Below are positions 16,472 through 26,380 of a DNA stretch of 64,000 nt, in pieces. The stretch lies in assembly GCF_030816855.1 (NCBI RefSeq), contig NZ_JAUSYK010000001.1:2542001-2606000 (forward strand), read 5' to 3'. The position numbers and the translations under genes were made by a program. The DNA comes from Arthrobacter sp. B3I4. GTDB lineage: Bacteria; Actinomycetota; Actinomycetes; Actinomycetales; Micrococcaceae. Positions within the stretch are counted from its first letter, which is position 1. Every line of letters begins with the position of its first letter. The notes under the pieces are model-generated. The model had not been told where the DNA came from, searched no databases, and was given only the letters and a program-made list of their open reading frames with translations.

Positions 16472-17179
16472 TCAACTCTCCTCAGCCAGCAATGCCGCTA
16501 CGTCGGCGTCGTCGAGCCGGCGGAACGCCCGCCGCGTGCCGCGGCTGCTTTCCGAGCCGCGGTCCAGCACGGCGACTTCAACGGCCGACACGGGCAGCGT
16601 AGCGGTCTCCTTGTCGGCGACCAGGCCGGCCAGGGCCAGCCGGACCGCCCCGGCAAAATCAAGGTCACCGCGCCAGCCGTCGGCGACGGCTTCGGAGACC
16701 TTGTCGGCCTGGCCGCCCATCACAATGAATTCCTGTTCGTCCGCGATGGAACCGTCAAAGGTGAGCCGGTAGAGGTGGTCCGTTTTCGGGCCGGGACCCA
16801 CTTCAGCGACTGCCAGTTCGACCTCGAACGGTTTCTGTTCGGCCGTGAACACTGCTCCCAGACTTTGTGCGTAGACGCTGGCCAGGCCCCGGGCGGTGAC
16901 GTCCTCACGGTCGTAGGAGTAGCCGCGGACATCGGCGTACCGCACCCCGGCCTGGCGGAGGCTTTCAAATTCGTTGTATTTCCCGACGGCCGCGAAAGCA
17001 ATCTTGTCGTAGATCTCACCGATTTTGTGCAGCGAGGGCGACGGGTTCTCGGCCACCAGGGCAATCCCGTCCCGGCAGCTGATCACCACCACTGAGCGGC
17101 CGCGGGCAATTCCTTTCCGGGCGAAGTCCGCCCGGTCCTTCATCAGCTGTTCGGGAGAGACATAGAACTGCTGGGTCAT
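16472..17179 (-). CDS. prcA: 20S proteasome alpha subunit PrcA
   Basis: 235 residues with the proteasome alpha fold. The N-terminal helix/gate segment ([28 protein letters not shown]) precedes the conserved core ([20 protein letters not shown]). It forms the gated outer rings of the 20S core and has no catalytic threonine. The start ATG at 17179 lies one base from the prcB stop, indicating coupled translation; the upstream extension to 17365 reads prcB in another frame. The C-terminus is rich in Arg, Asp and Ala. Confidence 0.95.
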   Translation of the reverse strand: MTQQFYVSPEQLMKDRADFARKGIARGRSVVVISCRDGIALVAENPSPSLHKIGEIYDKIAFAAVGKYNEFESLRQAGVRYADVRGYSYDREDVTARGLASVYAQSLGAVFTAEQKPFEVELAVAEVGPGPKTDHLYRLTFDGSIADEQEFIVMGGQADKVSEAVADGWRGDLDFAGAVRLALAGLVADKETATLPVSAVEVAVLDRGSESSRGTRRAFRRLDDADVAALLAEES

Positions 17180-17180
17180 G

Positions 17181-18020
17181 TCAGGCCTCCCGCTGGGCCG
17201 CGGCCCGTGCTTCGATGATGGCGCCGGCCACGCCCGCGAGCTCGAGCTCAGGCACCCGCGCGGCACCGGCCCGGCTGACCGTGTAGACCACGGGCCACAA
17301 TTGCCGGACCGGGTCCGGGCCGCCGGTGGCGGAGTCGTCGTCGGCGGCGTCGTACAGCGCTTCAACCGCCACCCGGACGGCCTCCGCTTCGGAGAGGTTG
17401 GGCCTCCACAGCTTTTTCAGCGCACCACGGGCGAACATGGAGCCCGAGCCGACCGTGTGGTGCTCCTGTTCCTCGTAGCGGCCGCCGGTGACGTCGTAGG
17501 AGAACAGCCTGCCGGTGCCGGTGGCCCGGTCGAAGCCTGCGAACAGCGGGATCACGGCGAGGCCCTGCATCGCCATGGGCAGGTTGCCGCGGATCATGGC
17601 GCCGAGCCGGTTGGCCTTGCCGTCCAGGCTCAGCTGGGTGCCTTCGATTTTTTCGTAGTGTTCCAGTTCGACCTGGAACAGCCGGGTGATGTCCAGCGCT
17701 ACGCCGGCAGTCCCGGCGATCCCCAGGACGGAGTACTGGTCTGCGGGAAACACCTTCTCGATATGCCGGCTGGCAATGATGTTGCCCATGGTTGCGCGCC
17801 GGTCACCGGCCATCAGTACTCCCCCGGCGTAGGCCAGTGCGACGATGGTGGTGGCGTGCGGCGTCGGTGGCACCGGGGTTCCTGCACCGGTGCCGGGACC
17901 GCCGCCTGCGCCGGGCTGCAGGGCGTTGTAGGGCAACAGTTCGGGCCGTGAGCGTTGCAGGTGCTCGGTGAAGGATGACGTCGCGTTCGCCGCTACCTGG
18001 TTGGCTGATGTTTCCTGCAC
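17181..18020 (-). CDS. prcB: 20S proteasome beta subunit PrcB
   Basis: 279 residues. A 56-residue Gly/Pro-rich propeptide ends at HA and is followed by the mature N-terminus TTIVAL; Thr57 is the expected catalytic nucleophile. The conserved GDRRATMGN and [11 protein letters not shown] (S1-pocket region) and [14 protein letters not shown] support full activity. The residue before Thr is Ala instead of the Gly usual at the autocatalytic cleavage site of proteasome beta subunits (mycobacterial PrcB has HG-TT). It is downstream of pup and directly followed by prcA. Confidence 0.95.
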   Translation of the reverse strand: MQETSANQVAANATSSFTEHLQRSRPELLPYNALQPGAGGGPGTGAGTPVPPTPHATTIVALAYAGGVLMAGDRRATMGNIIASRHIEKVFPADQYSVLGIAGTAGVALDITRLFQVELEHYEKIEGTQLSLDGKANRLGAMIRGNLPMAMQGLAVIPLFAGFDRATGTGRLFSYDVTGGRYEEQEHHTVGSGSMFARGALKKLWRPNLSEAEAVRVAVEALYDAADDDSATGGPDPVRQLWPVVYTVSRAGAARVPELELAGVAGAIIEARAAAQREA

Positions 18021-18130
18021 TGGTGCACTCCCTCAACGTAGTGGATCAACGGCTTTCGACGCTCAGCCCTGTGTCTGCTCAGTGGGTCTCCTAAGTGTGC
18101 TCCTCGCCTGCGCCGGTTCGGCGGGTGCGC

Positions 18131-18331
18131 CTACTGGCCGCCCTTTTGCACGAAGGCGCGGACGAACTCCTCGGCGTTGGATTCCAGGACACCGTCGATC
18201 TCGTCGAGCAGATCGTCCACCCCCTGGGTGGAGGCGGAAGCCTGGGCTTCGGGCGGCGCCGGCGGGGCGGCAACTTCCTCGTCGACTTCGGTGTCGCGGG
18301 ACTGCGGCTGCTGCTGCTCCTGGCCTGCCAT
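18131..18331 (-). CDS. pup: Prokaryotic ubiquitin-like protein Pup
   Basis: 66 residues, mostly disordered and acidic, Gln-rich at the start. The conserved C-terminal helix (DDLLDEIDGVLESNAEEFVRAF) for Mpa binding ends in VQKGGQ. The final Gln must be deamidated by Dop before PafA can conjugate Pup. Two ATGs are adjacent (18334 and 18331); I chose the second because AAGGAG is then six bases away. It lies between dop (upstream) and prcB (downstream), the standard order. Confidence 0.96.
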   Translation of the reverse strand: MAGQEQQQPQSRDTEVDEEVAAPPAPPEAQASASTQGVDDLLDEIDGVLESNAEEFVRAFVQKGGQ

Positions 18332-18423
18332 CATCTTCTCCTTGTCGCTGTCTGTCCCATCGTGCACAGGACATCCTGTAAGCCATATTGCCACGCCCGG
18401 GCCCCGCGCGGGGGTCTTTCCAG

Positions 18424-20085
18424 CTACGAACCGGGGCTTAGGCCCAACAGCTCAGCCAGGAACGGTCCGGCCTCCCGGTGCCGGGCGAACAAGCCGCCGG
18501 TGAGAGCCTCGGTGCCGCGCAGCGGTTCGCGTGTAGGTACCCGCTGAAGCTTGCCGCGGCCGGGCAAATCGAAGATCACGGAGTCCCAGCTTGCGCCCAC
18601 CAGGTCCTTGCCGAAGCGGCTGACGCAGCGGCCGCGGAAGAAGGCCCTGGTGTCCGACGGCGGTTCCAGGACCGCGCGGGCGATGGCCCCGTCGTCGGCG
18701 ATGCGCTGCATCCGGCCGCGGGCCAGCAGCCGGTGGTAGAGGCCCTTCTCGGGGCGGATGTCCGCCCATTGCAGGTCTACCAGTCCCAGCCGGGCGTCCG
18801 ACCAGTCCAGTCCGTCCCGCTGCCGGTAACCCTCCAGCAGGGTGAGTTTTGCGAGCCATTCAACAGTTGAGGCGGCCGCCGCGCGGTCGCCGCCCAGTTC
18901 GGTCAAAGTCGCGGACCAGCGTTCCAGCACGGCGTGCGTGTGCCCGTCGCCGTCGACGGCGTCGGCGACCCCGGTGTCCTGCGCGAGCTTGGCGGCCGCT
19001 TCGAAGTACATCCACTGCAGGTCCAGCGCGGTGACGCGCCGGCCGTCGACCAGGCGCAGGGTGGCTGTCAGGGAGGTGTCGTGGCTGACCGTCTGGAGGG
19101 CCGCCACCGGCTCGTGGACTTCCACTTTCGGAGTAAGGCCCGCCTCGATCAGGCTGAGAACCATCGCCGTGCTGCCAAACTTGAGGAAGTTGGCTACCTG
19201 GCTCAGGTTCGCATCGCCGATGATGACGTGCAGCCGGCGGTACTTGTCCGCGGTGGCGTGCGGCTCGTCCCGGGTGTTGATGATGGGGCGCCGGATGGTG
19301 GTTTCGAGGCCGACTTCGGTTTCAAAGAAGTCGGCCCGCTGGCTGATCTGGTAACCGGGCCGGGAGCTGTCCTGGCCCAGGCCGACGCGGCCGGCGCCGC
19401 ACATGATCTGGCGGGTGATGAAGAACGGTGTCAGGCCGCGGGCGATCTCGCCGAACGGCACCGAACGGGGCATCAGGTAGTTTTCGTGCGAGCCGTAGGA
19501 CACGGATTTGTTGTCCGTGTTGTTTTTGTAGAGGTTGATCGGCGGGAGGTCCGGATCCGCGGCCAGCCGCCGGACCGCGGCAAGGGCCACCAGGTCTCCG
19601 GCAGCATCCCAGATGACGGCGTCGCGCGGGCTGGTGACTTCCGGGCTGGAGTACTCCGGGTGGGCGTGGTCGACGTAGAGCCGTGCGCCGTTGCCCAGCA
19701 CCATGTTCATCAGCAGCGAGCCGGACTCATCCTCGCCGTCGTGGTCCAGTTCAGCGCGGCCGTAGGCCAGGGCGACGGCCTCGGCGTCGAGCACCGGGGG
19801 ACGGTCGGTGAGCTGCTCTGGATCGGCCGAAGCCCGTTCCAGCGTCCAGCCGCGGGCATCGTGCAGCGGCTCTTCGTCGGTGTAGTCCCAGCGTGTCTCA
19901 GCACCTCCGGCGGCCCGCTGCCGGGTTACCTGGGCGTAGGCCTGGATGACGCGGGCGGACATCATGGTGGCGTTGGCGCCCGGTGCGGAGGGCGCGTGGA
20001 TGCCGTACTCGGTCTCGGAGCCCATCACCCGCATCGCACCGCCGGTGGGAAGGCCTCCGGAACCGGCCGAAGGACCGGCCGTCAC
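18424..20085 (-). CDS. dop: Pup deamidase/depupylase Dop
   Basis: 553 residues, paralogue of PafA. It has the [12 protein letters not shown] metal-binding start, the HPEYSSPEV region and the [19 protein letters not shown] motif typical of Dop. It deamidates the Pup C-terminal Gln and removes Pup from substrates. The GTG at 20085 overlaps the mpa stop codon (GTGA), implying translational coupling. An internal ATG at 20034 matches where most Dops begin, so the first 17 residues (Gly/Ser-rich) may be extra. Followed by pup. Confidence 0.93.
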   Translation of the reverse strand: MTAGPSAGSGGLPTGGAMRVMGSETEYGIHAPSAPGANATMMSARVIQAYAQVTRQRAAGGAETRWDYTDEEPLHDARGWTLERASADPEQLTDRPPVLDAEAVALAYGRAELDHDGEDESGSLLMNMVLGNGARLYVDHAHPEYSSPEVTSPRDAVIWDAAGDLVALAAVRRLAADPDLPPINLYKNNTDNKSVSYGSHENYLMPRSVPFGEIARGLTPFFITRQIMCGAGRVGLGQDSSRPGYQISQRADFFETEVGLETTIRRPIINTRDEPHATADKYRRLHVIIGDANLSQVANFLKFGSTAMVLSLIEAGLTPKVEVHEPVAALQTVSHDTSLTATLRLVDGRRVTALDLQWMYFEAAAKLAQDTGVADAVDGDGHTHAVLERWSATLTELGGDRAAAASTVEWLAKLTLLEGYRQRDGLDWSDARLGLVDLQWADIRPEKGLYHRLLARGRMQRIADDGAIARAVLEPPSDTRAFFRGRCVSRFGKDLVGASWDSVIFDLPGRGKLQRVPTREPLRGTEALTGGLFARHREAGPFLAELLGLSPGS

Positions 20086-21887
20086 AGGTACTGGCCCGTG
20101 CTGGGCATCGTCTCGATGGACTTCCCGGGCTCCTGGCCGGCCTTACCTTGAACGATGGTGCGGATGTAGGTGATGCGTTCACCCTTCTTGCCCGAAATCC
20201 GTGCCCAGTCGTCGGGGTTCGTGGTGTTCGGCATGTCCTCGTGCTCACGGAACTCGTCCACCACGGCGTGCAGCAGATGGTCGATGCGCAGCCCCTTCTG
20301 GCCGGTGGTCAGCAGGTCCTTGATGGCGGATTTCTTGGCGCGGTCCACGACGTTCTGCACTACGGCACCGGAGTTGAAGTCCTTGAAGTACAGCATTTCG
20401 GTGTCGCCGTTGGCGTACGTCACCTCGAGGTACTCGTTGGACTTCTCGGTGGAGTACATGGCCTCCACCGTCCGCTGCACCATGGCATCCACGGTGGCCT
20501 GGATGTCGCCGTTGTGCTCGGCGAGGTCCGACTCGTGGAAGGGCAGGTCCCTGGTGATGTACTTGTTGAAGATGTCGGCCGCGGCTTCGGCGTCGGGACG
20601 CTGGATCTTGACCTTCACGTCCAGCCGCCCGGGCCGCAGGATGGCCGGATCGATCATGTCTTCGCGGTTGGACGCGCCGATCACGATGACGTTGTCCAGC
20701 CGCTCGACGCCGTCGATCTCACTGAGCAGCTGCGGCACGATGGTCGTTTCGACGTCCGACGAGATGCCGGTGCCGCGGGTGCGGAACAGTGAGTCCATCT
20801 CGTCGAAGAACACCACCACGGGGCTGCCCTCGGAGGCCTTCTCCCTGGCGCGGGCGAAGATCAGCCGGATGTGCCGTTCGGTTTCGCCGACGTACTTGTC
20901 CAGCAGTTCCGGTCCCTTGATGTTCAGGAAGTAGCTCTTCATGTCGGTCTTGCCGGCCCGTTCGGCGGCGCGGGCCGCCAAAGAATTGGCCACCGCCTTG
21001 GCGATCAGGGTCTTGCCGCAGCCCGGCGGGCCGTACAGCAGGATGCCCTTGGGGGCCTTGAGCCCGTGCTCCCGGTACAGGTCCGGGTGCAGGAACGGCA
21101 GTTCTACGGCGTCGCGGATCTGCTCGATCTGCGGTCCCAGGCCGCCGATGTCCTGGTAGGTGATGTCCGGGACTTCCTCGAGGACGAGGTTCTCGACCTC
21201 GGAACGGGGAATCTTCTCCAAGGCGTAGCCGGTGCGGGTGTCGACCGAGAGCGCGTCGCCCACGCGAAGCTTTTGCGCGAGCAGAGCCCCGGAGAGCCGG
21301 ATGACCCGTTCTTCATCGGCCCGGCCCACCACGAGGGCGCGGTCCGAACCCAGCAGCTCCTTCAACGTGACAAGGTCCCCGGCGCGTTCATAGCCGAGCC
21401 CGGCAACCACCATCAGGGCCTCATTGAGCAGGACTTCCTGCCCGGCGGCGAGCTGGTTGATGTTCACGAGCGGGCTGATGCCCACCCTCATCTTGCGGCC
21501 GGCATTGAAGATGTCCACGGACTCTTCGGTGACGGCCTGGCCGCTGCCGGGGGCTGAGTGCCGCTTGGGGTTCAGCTGCAAAACGGTGCCGAAGCTGTAC
21601 GGCGGCTGCCCCTCCTGGTCCAGGGCGTTTTTCAGCCGCAGGATCTCCGCTTTGGCCGTCTCGAGCATCCCGACGAGCTTGGCGTTGTTCTGCGTGGCCG
21701 CCGCGAGCTGGCGGTCGATGTGGCGGAGTTTGTCGCGCAGAATATTGACCTGCCGTTCCGCGACGGAAAGTTCGTTGGCCGCGTAACGCTCGGCGTCGGC
21801 CGTGCGCTCGGGCACACCGGCAGCGGCTACCGGAGCATCGTTGTCCGCGCCCGTGCGGCCGTGGTCGTTGTTCGGAGTCTCCATCAT
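20082..21887 (-). CDS. mpa: Proteasomal AAA ATPase Mpa/ARC
   Basis: 601 residues. An N-terminal coiled coil (about residues 35-85) for Pup capture is followed by two OB-fold segments and an AAA domain with Walker [10 protein letters not shown], Walker B VVFFDEMD and the second-region-of-homology arginines. The C-terminus GQYL carries the penultimate tyrosine that docks into and opens the 20S alpha ring. It unfolds pupylated substrates for PrcAB. AAGGGG precedes the ATG. The gene starts the mpa-dop run and is 78 nt from trmI. Confidence 0.95.
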   Translation of the reverse strand: MMETPNNDHGRTGADNDAPVAAAGVPERTADAERYAANELSVAERQVNILRDKLRHIDRQLAAATQNNAKLVGMLETAKAEILRLKNALDQEGQPPYSFGTVLQLNPKRHSAPGSGQAVTEESVDIFNAGRKMRVGISPLVNINQLAAGQEVLLNEALMVVAGLGYERAGDLVTLKELLGSDRALVVGRADEERVIRLSGALLAQKLRVGDALSVDTRTGYALEKIPRSEVENLVLEEVPDITYQDIGGLGPQIEQIRDAVELPFLHPDLYREHGLKAPKGILLYGPPGCGKTLIAKAVANSLAARAAERAGKTDMKSYFLNIKGPELLDKYVGETERHIRLIFARAREKASEGSPVVVFFDEMDSLFRTRGTGISSDVETTIVPQLLSEIDGVERLDNVIVIGASNREDMIDPAILRPGRLDVKVKIQRPDAEAAADIFNKYITRDLPFHESDLAEHNGDIQATVDAMVQRTVEAMYSTEKSNEYLEVTYANGDTEMLYFKDFNSGAVVQNVVDRAKKSAIKDLLTTGQKGLRIDHLLHAVVDEFREHEDMPNTTNPDDWARISGKKGERITYIRTIVQGKAGQEPGKSIETMPSTGQYL

Positions 21888-21965
21888 GCATCAGCCCCTT
21901 CAGTCCATCTATTAAGACCATAGCCCCAAGAGGGCGGGTGCTGCTGAAGACTTCCGAAATACGGA

Positions 21966-23135
21966 CTAGTTCGTGACGTCCGGAGCGTCGACGACGTTCG
22001 TCCCGGCAAGCGCGTCGCGGGCCGCCCGCCGAAGCTTCTTATCGGACACCGCCCGTTCTCCCACCGCGCCGGGCGTCCAGGCATTGACATCCTCGGCGTC
22101 GAACTCGGTCTTGGAGGGCCGGCGCTTAACGGAGATGCCGGTGACGCCGTCGGCGAGCCTCCGGGTGACCAGCAGGAAGCCGGTGTGCGCCACCATCCGG
22201 TGGTCCGGGCGGACAGCCAGGCCTTCAAGGTGCCAGCCGCGGACCATGGATTCCCAGCCGTCCGGCTCCGTGAAACGGCCGTCGGCGCGGATGGCCTCGG
22301 CGGTGCGCGACAGCTGCGTCACGGTCGCGACGTAGTTGATCCAGACGCCGCCGGGCGCCAGCACGGTGGCCACGGCGTCGAGGCACTCCCAGGGGGCGAG
22401 CATGTCCAGCACCACGCGGTCCACCGAGCCAGGTTCTTCAGTCTGCAGGACCTGCTCCTGGAAGTCGCCGAGCGTGATCTGCCAGGCCGGGTGCGGGCCG
22501 CCGAAAATTGTCTCGACGTTGCCGCGGGCAATGTCGGCAAACTCGGCCCGCCGCTCGAAAGAGTGCAGGTAGCCGTTGTCCCCCACGGCACGCAGCAACG
22601 AGATGGACAGCGCGCCGGAACCGACGCCGGCTTCGACGACCCGGGCGCCCGGGAAGATGTCCGCCATCGTGACGATCTGCGCGGCGTCCTTGGGGTAGAC
22701 CACGGCCGCGCCGCGCGGCATGGAGAGCACGAAGTCGGAGAGCAGCGGCCGCAGCGTCTGGTACTGCTGGCCGACATTGTTGACCACCACCGAGCCGTCC
22801 GGTTTCCCGATGATCTCGTCGTGGTTGAGGAAACCGCGGTGGGTGTGGAAGGCCCCGCCTGCCTCAAGGCTGATGGTGTTCATCCGGCCGCGCTCATCGG
22901 TGAGCTGCACCCGCTCACCCTCCCGGAACGGTCCGCGTCGCCGGTTGGCGCCGGTCGGTGCGGCCGCTGTTGCCGGGACGGCAGGCGCTGGGGCGGCAGC
23001 CGTGGCTGGGGCGCCATGTTCGGTGGCGCTGTCCACGCTGTCCACGCTGTTCCCTGCCGTGCTGTTCCCGGCGGTGGTGTTTCCCGCTGGCGTGCCGTCG
23101 GCGGCAGTGTCGTTCGCGGCAGTGTCGCTGCTCAT
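21966..23135 (-). CDS. trmI: tRNA (adenine58-N1)-methyltransferase TrmI
   Basis: 389 residues. The catalytic part (from about residue 65: GPFREGERVQLTDERGR, then VVEAGVGSGALSISLLRA as the SAM-binding loop) matches TrmI, which makes m1A58 in the tRNA T loop. The first 60 residues are a low-complexity Ala/Thr/Gly/Asn/Pro region with a repeated TAGNS unit, probably disordered. The neighbour order mpa-trmI is conserved in actinobacteria. The AGGAG/GAGG upstream supports the start. Confidence 0.92.
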   Translation of the reverse strand: MSSDTAANDTAADGTPAGNTTAGNSTAGNSVDSVDSATEHGAPATAAAPAPAVPATAAAPTGANRRRGPFREGERVQLTDERGRMNTISLEAGGAFHTHRGFLNHDEIIGKPDGSVVVNNVGQQYQTLRPLLSDFVLSMPRGAAVVYPKDAAQIVTMADIFPGARVVEAGVGSGALSISLLRAVGDNGYLHSFERRAEFADIARGNVETIFGGPHPAWQITLGDFQEQVLQTEEPGSVDRVVLDMLAPWECLDAVATVLAPGGVWINYVATVTQLSRTAEAIRADGRFTEPDGWESMVRGWHLEGLAVRPDHRMVAHTGFLLVTRRLADGVTGISVKRRPSKTEFDAEDVNAWTPGAVGERAVSDKKLRRAARDALAGTNVVDAPDVTN

Positions 23136-23287
23136 GGAATGTTCCTCGCTCCTGTAAAGCTTCGGTTGCCGCGGATACGGCGGCGGGTAGCCGGCCGTGC
23201 CGGTGTGCCGGGGAATTCACGGCCGGCAGGTAACTCTACCGGTTTTCGTCCCGCTCATGGTTCTCACGGCGGCGCATGGCAGCGGTC

Positions 23288-24514
23288 CTAGCGCTCCGGC
23301 CGGGCGCCGGCGCGGCGGAGTTGGCGCTTGCCGGTGATGGTGTTCAGGACGGTGAGCTGGCGCAGCAGGCCGGTGATGGCTCCGGCGTCGTTGACCACCG
23401 CGTAGTCGGATCCTTCGAGCTGGGCGAGGTACGCGAGCAGTTCGGCGCCACGGTCGGAGTCCTTGACGTAGGCGCCGGCTGCGAGCGGGTAGGCCACCGC
23501 CGTTGCCGGGGTTCCGGGGGCCAGCTCGGGACGAACTTCCGCGGCGGATGATGCGTCGACGACCGCCACCGGCCGCCCGTCCTCGCTGCAGAGCAGGACC
23601 GCGGGCACGCCGGCCGGGGAGTGCCGCAGCACGTCCGCGACGCTGGCGGTATTGGGAAGGCCGACGGCGGGCTCGGCCAGTGCGGCCGCGTCGACCAGGT
23701 GCAGCCGGCTCCGGTACCGGGCCTGCTGGATGGAGGCTGTGGCGCCCAGCCAGAGGAAGCTTCCCACCAGGACCGTGATCAGCATCAGCGAGGTGTCCGG
23801 CCGGTTGCCGCTCAACAGGGGCAGCACCACGAACCAGACGGCGAGGGCGATGACGATGATCCTGCCGGCCCAGCCGGCCGCGATGGTGCCCCGCTCGTGG
23901 CTGCCGGTGGCCTTCCAGACCGCGGACTCCACCAACCGTCCGCCGTCGAGCGGCAGCCCGGGCAGGACGTTGAAGACGCCGATCAGGAGGTTGGCCCAGA
24001 CAAAGATGTTCGCCAAGGGGTCCGCAAGGCCGGGAAGCGGGCCGGGCGCGACTACGAGCCAGCCCGCCCCGGCCAGGACCAAGTTCGCGGCCGGGCCGGC
24101 CATGGCCACCAGCACGGACTTCCCAGGCGAGGCGGTGAAGTTCTCGAACTGCGTGTGGCCGCCCCAGAGGTTCAGGACAATCTTGCTGGTGGGCCAGCGG
24201 TACAGCCGGGCGGTCAGGGCGTGAGCCAGTTCGTGGACCAGCACGGAGAGCAACAGCAGCACGGCGTACGCGAACGCAGCGAGGTAGGCGGTGGCCCCTG
24301 TCCCAGGGTAGTTATGGGTGAGGACCGGACCGTAGGCGACCACGGTGAATGCGGCGATGACGAACCACGAGTAGGCCAGGATGACGGGGATGCCAGCGAT
24401 CCGGCCGAGCGGGATGCCGCCCCGCAGCGAGAACGGCTTGTCCTCGGCAGGCTTGTTGGTCCGCTGTCTTCCCGCTGCGCTGCCCGAGGGTTCAGTCATT
24501 GCGGCCACCGCCAC
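23288..24514 (-). CDS. Site-2 protease family zinc metalloprotease (M50, Rip3-like) with CBS domains
   Basis: 408 residues. Multiple transmembrane helices include the zinc motif HELAH (in VLVHELAHALTARLYRW) and, later, GLPLDGGRLVESAVW, which carries the third ligand (NVLPGLPLDGG). The C-terminal region (about residues 260-395) contains two CBS-like domains (TASVADVLRHSPAGVPAVLL, then a weaker one), the same architecture as Rip3. It performs intramembrane proteolysis of unknown substrates. It overlaps the HAD hydrolase stop by 23 nt, so the two genes are co-expressed. Confidence 0.9.
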   Translation of the reverse strand: MAVAAMTEPSGSAAGRQRTNKPAEDKPFSLRGGIPLGRIAGIPVILAYSWFVIAAFTVVAYGPVLTHNYPGTGATAYLAAFAYAVLLLLSVLVHELAHALTARLYRWPTSKIVLNLWGGHTQFENFTASPGKSVLVAMAGPAANLVLAGAGWLVVAPGPLPGLADPLANIFVWANLLIGVFNVLPGLPLDGGRLVESAVWKATGSHERGTIAAGWAGRIIVIALAVWFVVLPLLSGNRPDTSLMLITVLVGSFLWLGATASIQQARYRSRLHLVDAAALAEPAVGLPNTASVADVLRHSPAGVPAVLLCSEDGRPVAVVDASSAAEVRPELAPGTPATAVAYPLAAGAYVKDSDRGAELLAYLAQLEGSDYAVVNDAGAITGLLRQLTVLNTITGKRQLRRAGARPER

Positions 24515-25232
24515 TAAAGGGCGGGGGCGGCGCCGGGGCGGGTTCGTGGCGGAGCGTCAGGAGCTCTTCGAGGTCCGCAACAGTTCGCCCGGCCAAGGTC
24601 TCCCAGGTGGCGCGGCGCGGGTCGTGCGGCAGCGGAACAATGTGCGGAATGGCCACCGTGGCCACGCCGGACGCGACCGCCGCCGCAACCCCTGGAGCTG
24701 AGTCTTCGAGCGCGACGCAGTGCCGGTGCTCCAATTCCGGGTCGCTCTGCTGCAGGAGCTCCACGGCCGTCAGGTAGGCCTCGGGGTGCGGCTTGCCTTC
24801 CAGGACGGTGTCCCCGGTGACCAGGAATTCGAAATAAGGCTTGGGCAGGCTGGCGACGATTTCGCGGGCCAGCGGGGCCTCTGACATCGTCACGAGGGCG
24901 CAACGGATCCCTGCGGTGTGCAGCTCTTCCAGCAGTTCGCGGGCTCCGGGCCGCCACGGCACGGATTCCCGGACCAGGCTGACGACATGCCCGGTAAGGG
25001 TGTCGATGATCTCCCGGACTTCCAGCCCGACACCGGCCTCCTGCAGGATGCCGGCTGAGAACACCAGGGACTGGCCCACCAGCTGCATCGCCTTCTCGTG
25101 CGACCACTCGCCGCCGTGGGCTGCCACGAGGGCGTGTTCGGCTGCAATCCAATACTGTTCGGTGTCCACGATCGTGCCGTCCATGTCCCACAGCGCGGCT
25201 TTGAGCAGGGGCTGGGAAGCTGGCGATCGCAT
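24492..25232 (-). CDS. HAD-superfamily hydrolase (beta-phosphoglucomutase-like)
   Basis: 246 residues. HAD motifs are visible: DMDGTIVDTE (motif I with the nucleophile Asp), LVTMSEAP (motif II), and a Lys in GKPHPEAYL with ALEDSAPGVAAAVASG (motif III/IV). The cap is of the helical C1 type. The likely activity is phosphatase or phosphoglucomutase; substrate unknown. The start ATG at 25232 is preceded by TAGACT (25240-25245), which is seven bases away and overlaps a GGAGGG. It overlaps the protease gene on the same strand. Confidence 0.85.
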   Translation of the reverse strand: MRSPASQPLLKAALWDMDGTIVDTEQYWIAAEHALVAAHGGEWSHEKAMQLVGQSLVFSAGILQEAGVGLEVREIIDTLTGHVVSLVRESVPWRPGARELLEELHTAGIRCALVTMSEAPLAREIVASLPKPYFEFLVTGDTVLEGKPHPEAYLTAVELLQQSDPELEHRHCVALEDSAPGVAAAVASGVATVAIPHIVPLPHDPRRATWETLAGRTVADLEELLTLRHEPAPAPPPPFSGGGRND

Positions 25233-25239
25233 GCCCTCC

Positions 25240-25245
25240 AGTCTA
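25240..25245 (-). promoter_or_regulatory. -10-like hexamer, HAD hydrolase gene
   Basis: TAGACT on the minus strand, seven bases before ATG 25232. The intervening GGAGGG could also serve as a ribosome-binding site. Confidence 0.4.
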
Positions 25246-25341
25246 CGGTGCTGCGCCGGCGGGGCGCCCGGGGCTACGCCCGTGGCGAAGTTCAAGGGAC
25301 TTGCGGCGCCCGCCTGCCTGCGCTCCCCCGGGTCTTCGTCG

Positions 25342-25347
25342 TAGGGT
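25342..25347 (+). promoter_or_regulatory. -10-like hexamer, PAC2 gene
   Basis: TAGGGT, six bases before ATG 25354. Confidence 0.45.
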
Positions 25348-25353
25348 GAACAC

Positions 25354-26259
25354 ATGAATAGCTTCGAGCCAGAGTCCACGGAAACGGGCGCCGTGCCCGA
25401 GCCCGAGCGGCTGTTGCAGCCCGTGCCCGAGGGCCAGCGCATTACGGTAATGCTTGCGGCGTTCGAAGGCTGGAACGACGCCGGTGAAGCCGCGAGCGAT
25501 GCCCTGCGCTACCTCAACAAGCTGTGGGGCGGGAAAAAGGTCGGTTCGATCGACGCCGACGAGTACTACGACTTCCAGTTCACCCGGCCCATGATCCGCC
25601 GCACGGCCGCGGGCGAGCGGAAGATCAAGTGGCCGTCGACCCGGATCTTCAAGGCCAGCGTCCCGGGCTCGAATGTGGATGTGATCTTCGTCCAGGGCAC
25701 GGAGCCGTCCTACAAGTGGCGCGCCTACACAGCCGAACTGCTGGTCCACGCCGAAGCGCTGAAGGTCGATTACGTCATCCTGGTCGGCGCCCTGCTGGCC
25801 GATGTGCCCCACAGCCGGCCGATCCCGGTCAGCGCCTCGACGGACGACGCGGCCCTGCGCGAGCGGATGGATCTGGAAACTTCGCAGTACGAGGGGCCGG
25901 TCGGTATTGTCGGTGTGCTGGGGGAAGTGGCCCTGCTAGCCGGGTTGCCCACCATTTCGCTGTGGGCGGCGGTACCGCATTACGTGGCCCAGGCGCCGTC
26001 GCCGAAAGCCCAGCTGGCCCTGCTCCACCGGATCGAGGAACTGCTGCAGGTGCCACTGGACACCCAGGAACTGGTCGAGGACGCCGACGCCTGGGAACGG
26101 GGCGTTGACGAACTTGCTACCGAAGATCCCGAGATCGCCGCCTACGTGCGCCAACTCGAGGAAGCAAAGGACACCGTTGACCTGCCCGAGGCCAGCGGCG
26201 AATCAATTGCGCGCGAATTCGAGCGCTACCTCAAGCGCCGGGGCAAGGACAAGCCCTAA
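25354..26259 (+). CDS. PAC2 family protein
   Basis: 301 residues. PAC2 family (proteasome assembly chaperone 2-like fold): FEGWNDAGEAASDALRYL near the N-terminus, VQGTEPSYKWRAY, and the conserved LVGALLADVPHSRP region. Actinobacterial members lie near the proteasome locus (Rv2125-like), but direct involvement in proteasome assembly is not established. The ATG at 25354 is preceded by TAGGGT (25342-25347, six-base gap), no Shine-Dalgarno, so probably leaderless. A terminator follows. Confidence 0.88.
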   Translation: MNSFEPESTETGAVPEPERLLQPVPEGQRITVMLAAFEGWNDAGEAASDALRYLNKLWGGKKVGSIDADEYYDFQFTRPMIRRTAAGERKIKWPSTRIFKASVPGSNVDVIFVQGTEPSYKWRAYTAELLVHAEALKVDYVILVGALLADVPHSRPIPVSASTDDAALRERMDLETSQYEGPVGIVGVLGEVALLAGLPTISLWAAVPHYVAQAPSPKAQLALLHRIEELLQVPLDTQELVEDADAWERGVDELATEDPEIAAYVRQLEEAKDTVDLPEASGESIAREFERYLKRRGKDKP

Positions 26260-26300
26260 GAAGGGACACTTGCGGACGCTCGTCTGCCCAGGCGCTACGC

Positions 26301-26343
26301 AAGCGCTGGCGCCCCCGGAATTCCGGTATCGCCAGCGCTTTTT
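26301..26343 (+). terminator. Rho-independent terminator after the PAC2 gene
   Basis: An 11-bp stem, AAGCGCTGGCG (26301-26311) with CGCCAGCGCTT (26330-26340), is followed by TTT. An internal CCGGAATTCCGG may add a second fold. It separates the convergent PAC2 and mshC genes. Confidence 0.8.
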
Positions 26344-26380
26344 CGTGTCGCCGGGGAGTTTGCGCCTCGCCGGGGCCTGC

